From Flavobacterium sp. (GTDB lineage Bacteria > Bacteroidota > Bacteroidia > Flavobacteriales > Flavobacteriaceae), in NCBI RefSeq assembly GCF_024305175.1, contig NZ_JAMWYY010000003.1, forward strand, positions 52,629-116,628: a DNA stretch of 64,000 nt, read 5' to 3'. The first letter of the stretch is position 1; every line of letters begins with the position of its first letter. Under the pieces are notes generated by a model that made no database searches, was not told where the DNA came from, and saw only the letters and a list, made by a program, of their open reading frames with translations. The translations under genes and the position numbers were made by a program. Below are positions 61,767 through 64,000 of the stretch, in pieces.

Positions 61767-62420
61767 ATGTTGCTATTTGATGAAAGTGATCTGTTTACCT
61801 CAGGCCATAGGACACACAAGAGTTTTGATCTGCCGGATTTAGGGCTGATGCTACATGAAGGCTTTATACCTAAAGACGAAGCAGATCAGTACTATGAGCG
61901 TTTGCTTCGAACAACGCCCTGGCGGGAGTACCAAATGCCTATGTATGATAAGGTAGTCACTGCCCCCCGTATGGTCGCCTGGTATGGAGCTGCTGAAGAG
62001 GCTGGTGAAAGCGCCCTGACCTGGACACCTGACCTGTTGGAGTTAAGGCGCAGGGTTGAAAGGGAGACAGGGCTGGAATTTAATGCCGTACTACTAAATC
62101 TATACCGAAACGGTAATGACAGTGTCGCATGGCACTCTGATAGAGAACACCTGATCGGGCAAAACCCTAATATCGCTTCGGTAACTTTTGGGCAGACAAG
62201 GCCTTTCCGATTACGGCATAAAGTGGATAAGTCACTACAGCAACTGGAAATCCCGTTGCATCACGGCACATTGCTGCTGATGCATGGTACGACAAATACC
62301 TATTGGGAGCACCATATTCCAAAGTCTGCGAAACAAATGCTGCCCAGGATCAATCTTACTTTCAGGCGAATTATAACATCGATCAGCGATGCCTTTAACT
62401 ATTCCCTGATAATGTTTTGA
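61767..62420 (+). CDS. alkB: AlkB-type Fe(II)/2-oxoglutarate DNA repair dioxygenase
   Basis: The 217-residue protein contains the iron-binding WHSDRE (H123, D125), a second His in the HGTLLLMHGTTNTYWEHHIPK region and the oxoglutarate-binding RINLTFR. Features such as MPMYDKVVTAPRMVAWYG and LNLYRNGNDSVAWHSD are typical. It removes alkyl groups from damaged adenine and cytosine. Only 51 bases separate it from dnaE2, so it extends the DNA damage cassette. Confidence 0.92.
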   Translation: MLLFDESDLFTSGHRTHKSFDLPDLGLMLHEGFIPKDEADQYYERLLRTTPWREYQMPMYDKVVTAPRMVAWYGAAEEAGESALTWTPDLLELRRRVERETGLEFNAVLLNLYRNGNDSVAWHSDREHLIGQNPNIASVTFGQTRPFRLRHKVDKSLQQLEIPLHHGTLLLMHGTTNTYWEHHIPKSAKQMLPRINLTFRRIITSISDAFNYSLIMF

Positions 62421-62430
62421 GTGCAAAACC

Positions 62431-62448
62431 AGCTAACTCTTGTTAGCT
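62431..62448. terminator. Hairpin between convergent genes
   Basis: AGCTAAC (62431-62437) and GTTAGCT (62442-62448) form a 7-base stem at the convergent ends of alkB and the secreted 350-residue protein. The T run is weak. Confidence 0.4.
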
Positions 62449-63479
62449 AAAGTCAGGTTATATTGCAGAAACGGTCCTAAGCCAATCTGATTTTCATTTA
62501 CCGAAGAATATTTCTTTATAGGCACACCGATCCTGAACTGGTTCGACGGAGTAATTTTTACATCAAGAAAAGGTGTGATAATATACTGTTCTTCTATATC
62601 ATTTTCAAAAAAAGCCTCCTCACCATCCGCTTTGGTATACTCAAATGAAACACCTACAATAATTGAAGGAATAAAAAAACTTTTAATATAGTCGGCATTG
62701 TTAAGTAAGCTCTCATCGCTTTGAAGATAAAAAGCCCTATAGCTCAAAGAAGCGTTGCATCCATAATAATTTACTAGTTTCTGGTCTTCGACAGCAGATT
62801 TGCGCTTGTGCTGATAAGCCAGGCCTGCTGAAAACATCCAGTCCTGATTGGCTGAATATAATGCATCTGCAGATATGCTATGGCCCTTAAGTGAATATTT
62901 ATTGGTCACTAACCCGTTCTCGTCTTTGACTTCATCTCCTCCCAGAATACCAAATAAGGAAATATTATAGCCTACAGAAAAAGAGAATGCATTTTTTGCA
63001 AGCGATTTGAAATAATTCACCCGGTCGTTATTGCTTTCCCTTAATTTACCTTCGAGATAAATTTTATACTCCGAATCGGTTTCTCCATCATTCTGCTCCC
63101 GGATTGCTACCCTTTTCGGCATAGCTGCAAATGCATCTGATACACGGGTAGTCCATTTGTTATATGGATTGGTATTGTCAAAGCCGTAAGCAGCACCGAA
63201 TGTTGAGATCTCATCTTTTTGGGTCAGATTGATCCTGATATCGCTGACATAATTTGCCTTCGGAATCAATTTGAACGGGGAGAATACTACCTTTTGGAGG
63301 CTGTTATCTTTCGAATATTTCAAATTAGCTGAAATAAGATCAAATCCTCCAAAACTAATATCATCAAACAATTCAGGTTTCGGCGTTATACCCGACATAG
63401 TACTGAACGATGAGGAGGGCGTTTGTGCCAACCCGTGAAGGCTAGTGGCTGCTATAAGAAAGAAATAGAGTTTTTTCAT
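62433..63479 (-). CDS. Secreted or outer-membrane beta-barrel-like protein of unknown function
   Basis: No family is recognised. The 348-residue product (MKKLYFFLIAATSLHGLAQTP; an ATG two codons earlier at 63485 is also possible) has a signal peptide. Its body alternates in a beta-barrel way: FSFSVGYNISLFG, WMFSAGLAYQHKR, FFIPSIIVGVSFEYT, and ends FLQYNLTLANKS. This suggests an outer-membrane barrel of transporter or porin kind. It is preceded by the gene at 63487, one base apart, so the two form a pair. Confidence 0.6.
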   Translation of the reverse strand: MKKLYFFLIAATSLHGLAQTPSSSFSTMSGITPKPELFDDISFGGFDLISANLKYSKDNSLQKVVFSPFKLIPKANYVSDIRINLTQKDEISTFGAAYGFDNTNPYNKWTTRVSDAFAAMPKRVAIREQNDGETDSEYKIYLEGKLRESNNDRVNYFKSLAKNAFSFSVGYNISLFGILGGDEVKDENGLVTNKYSLKGHSISADALYSANQDWMFSAGLAYQHKRKSAVEDQKLVNYYGCNASLSYRAFYLQSDESLLNNADYIKSFFIPSIIVGVSFEYTKADGEEAFFENDIEEQYIITPFLDVKITPSNQFRIGVPIKKYSSVNENQIGLGPFLQYNLTLANKS

Positions 63480-63486
63480 AATCATC

Positions 63487-63900
63487 TTACTTTATAGTTA
63501 CGTTCATTAGAATTTTCCACCTTTCCCCATTAGTTAATGCCTTGAGACCGGATAAAGGATCACGCATCAGGACAGTGCCTGGGTTATTTTGTACTAACAT
63601 AGCAACAGCCTGCGGTATATCGTAAAAAGCTTCGATTTCACAACTTACAGATATAGAAGTTCCTGGATCAAAGTTACCAATTGGAAAAAGTTCATTTCCT
63701 GATGTGCTGTTGAAAGTATGTGTAATTGCACTATTCCATGTACCTCCTTTGACCTTCCAATTGATTTTATGGAATTTGATAGGCCCGCCCTGGCTCCATT
63801 TAACGGAAAAGGCTACGGCCCTTTTATTTAGAGCTTCAAGCAACTCATCTTCAAAAGCTTCCGATGCTACGTTGATACGATGAAAATAATTGTTTAACAT
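63487..63900 (-). CDS. Hypothetical protein paired with the barrel protein
   Basis: Starting at ATG 63900 (MLNNYFHRINVASEAFEDELL) the 137-residue protein has no signal peptide. It reads as a beta-rich fold: VAFSVKWSQGGPIKFHKINWKVKGGTWNSAITHTF, SISVSCEIEAFYDIP. No family was identified. Its stop lies one base from the next gene's ATG at 63485. The two may form a small exported or phage-like unit; nothing more can be said. Confidence 0.5.
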   Translation of the reverse strand: MLNNYFHRINVASEAFEDELLEALNKRAVAFSVKWSQGGPIKFHKINWKVKGGTWNSAITHTFNSTSGNELFPIGNFDPGTSISVSCEIEAFYDIPQAVAMLVQNNPGTVLMRDPLSGLKALTNGERWKILMNVTIK

Positions 63901-63966
63901 AAGATTCAGGTTAAAGATTAATAAATACACATAATTTACTTTACTAAATTAAAGTACATTGCCATC

Positions 63967-63997
63967 AAAAAAATCCCCATTAATGGGGATTTTTTTA
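63967..63997. terminator. Bidirectional terminator at the right edge
   Basis: AAAAAAATCCCCAT (63967-63980) and ATGGGGATTTTTTT (63983-63996) form a perfect 14-base stem with a two-base loop and T runs on both strands. Confidence 0.85.
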
Positions 63998-64000
63998 TTC

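Larger units (their letters stand above)
12903..64000. mobile_element. Integrative and conjugative element, right end not in window
   Basis: A serine recombinase abuts tRNA-Arg. It is followed by a Bacteroidetes-type tra operon (TraE, F, G, J, K, M, N), a Mob block with relaxase and coupling protein, and varied cargo (defence, nutrient uptake, mutagenesis). Host housekeeping genes stop at apt/tRNA. No second attachment site was noticed, so the right boundary lies beyond the window, or possibly after the mutagenesis cassette. Confidence 0.85.

Noticed and set aside
13000-64000. CRISPR array
   Set aside because: No series of regularly spaced direct repeats and no cas genes were seen; the repeats found are isolated dyads.
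63900-64000. Right attachment site of the element
   Set aside because: No copy of the tRNA-Arg 3' end was noticed there; the hairpin at 63967-63997 is a terminator.

Overview
The window comes from a member of the Bacteroidota, most likely a Flavobacterium-type bacterium. The evidence is the promoter form TTTG-N19-TAnnTTTG (seen at 9547-9577, 36564-36594 and 12775-12806), a type IX secretion sorting tail on a protease, SusC/SusD proteins, Bacteroidetes-style Tra proteins and a flavobacterial DUF6520 peptide. Start codons rarely have a Shine-Dalgarno, so starts were chosen from family alignment, gene packing and promoter position.

Positions 1-12937 are ordinary chromosome. They hold a lipoprotein amidase, a nitronate monooxygenase, a T9SS-exported subtilase, a DMT permease, a SAM-riboswitch-controlled methionine operon (trans-sulfuration enzyme plus homoserine dehydrogenase), a DUF1684 protein, an MFS exporter, a BlaI/BlaR1 pair with clear operators, a 46-aa small protein, apt and a tRNA-Arg(ACG).

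From about 12903 to the end lies an integrative and conjugative element (ICE) inserted at the 3' end of tRNA-Arg. Its serine recombinase reads into the tRNA gene. On the minus strand follow small accessory genes and a tra operon encoding a type IV secretion apparatus (TraE to TraN order, including three tandem paralogues). Behind it sit an AraC regulator and a conserved partner protein. A second conjugation block on the plus strand (50778-54433) carries MobC, an HUH relaxase and a VirD4/TraG coupling protein. No right-hand attachment site was noticed, so the element probably runs beyond the window.

Cargo lies between and after the two conjugation blocks. (1) 27547-30235: a lipoprotein and a TPR-membrane-AraC regulator. 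(2) 30347-36501: an AT-rich island with HsdM, HsdS, an ABC-type AAA ATPase and an HNH-type protein, but no HsdR. This looks like a DNA-modification-guided Septu-like defence system and is the best candidate here for an under-described system. (3) 36564-36770: a promoter followed by a strongly structured RNA with two mutually exclusive folds, ahead of a frameshifted SusC, an SusD, an S9 peptidase, a four-cysteine secreted DUF6520 peptide and a MauE-like membrane protein with a large extracytoplasmic domain. (4) A 1,220-residue helicase with a C-terminal PD-(D/E)XK-like nuclease. (5) A DUF1016 nuclease. (6) An S24 repressor divergent from an imuA-imuB-dnaE2-alkB mutagenesis and repair cassette. 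(7) A pair of secreted or hypothetical proteins at the right edge.

By eye the hsd-like island is clearly more AT-rich than the conjugation genes around it, which suggests it was acquired separately. All calls rest on reading the sequence and recalling families; no database search was run.
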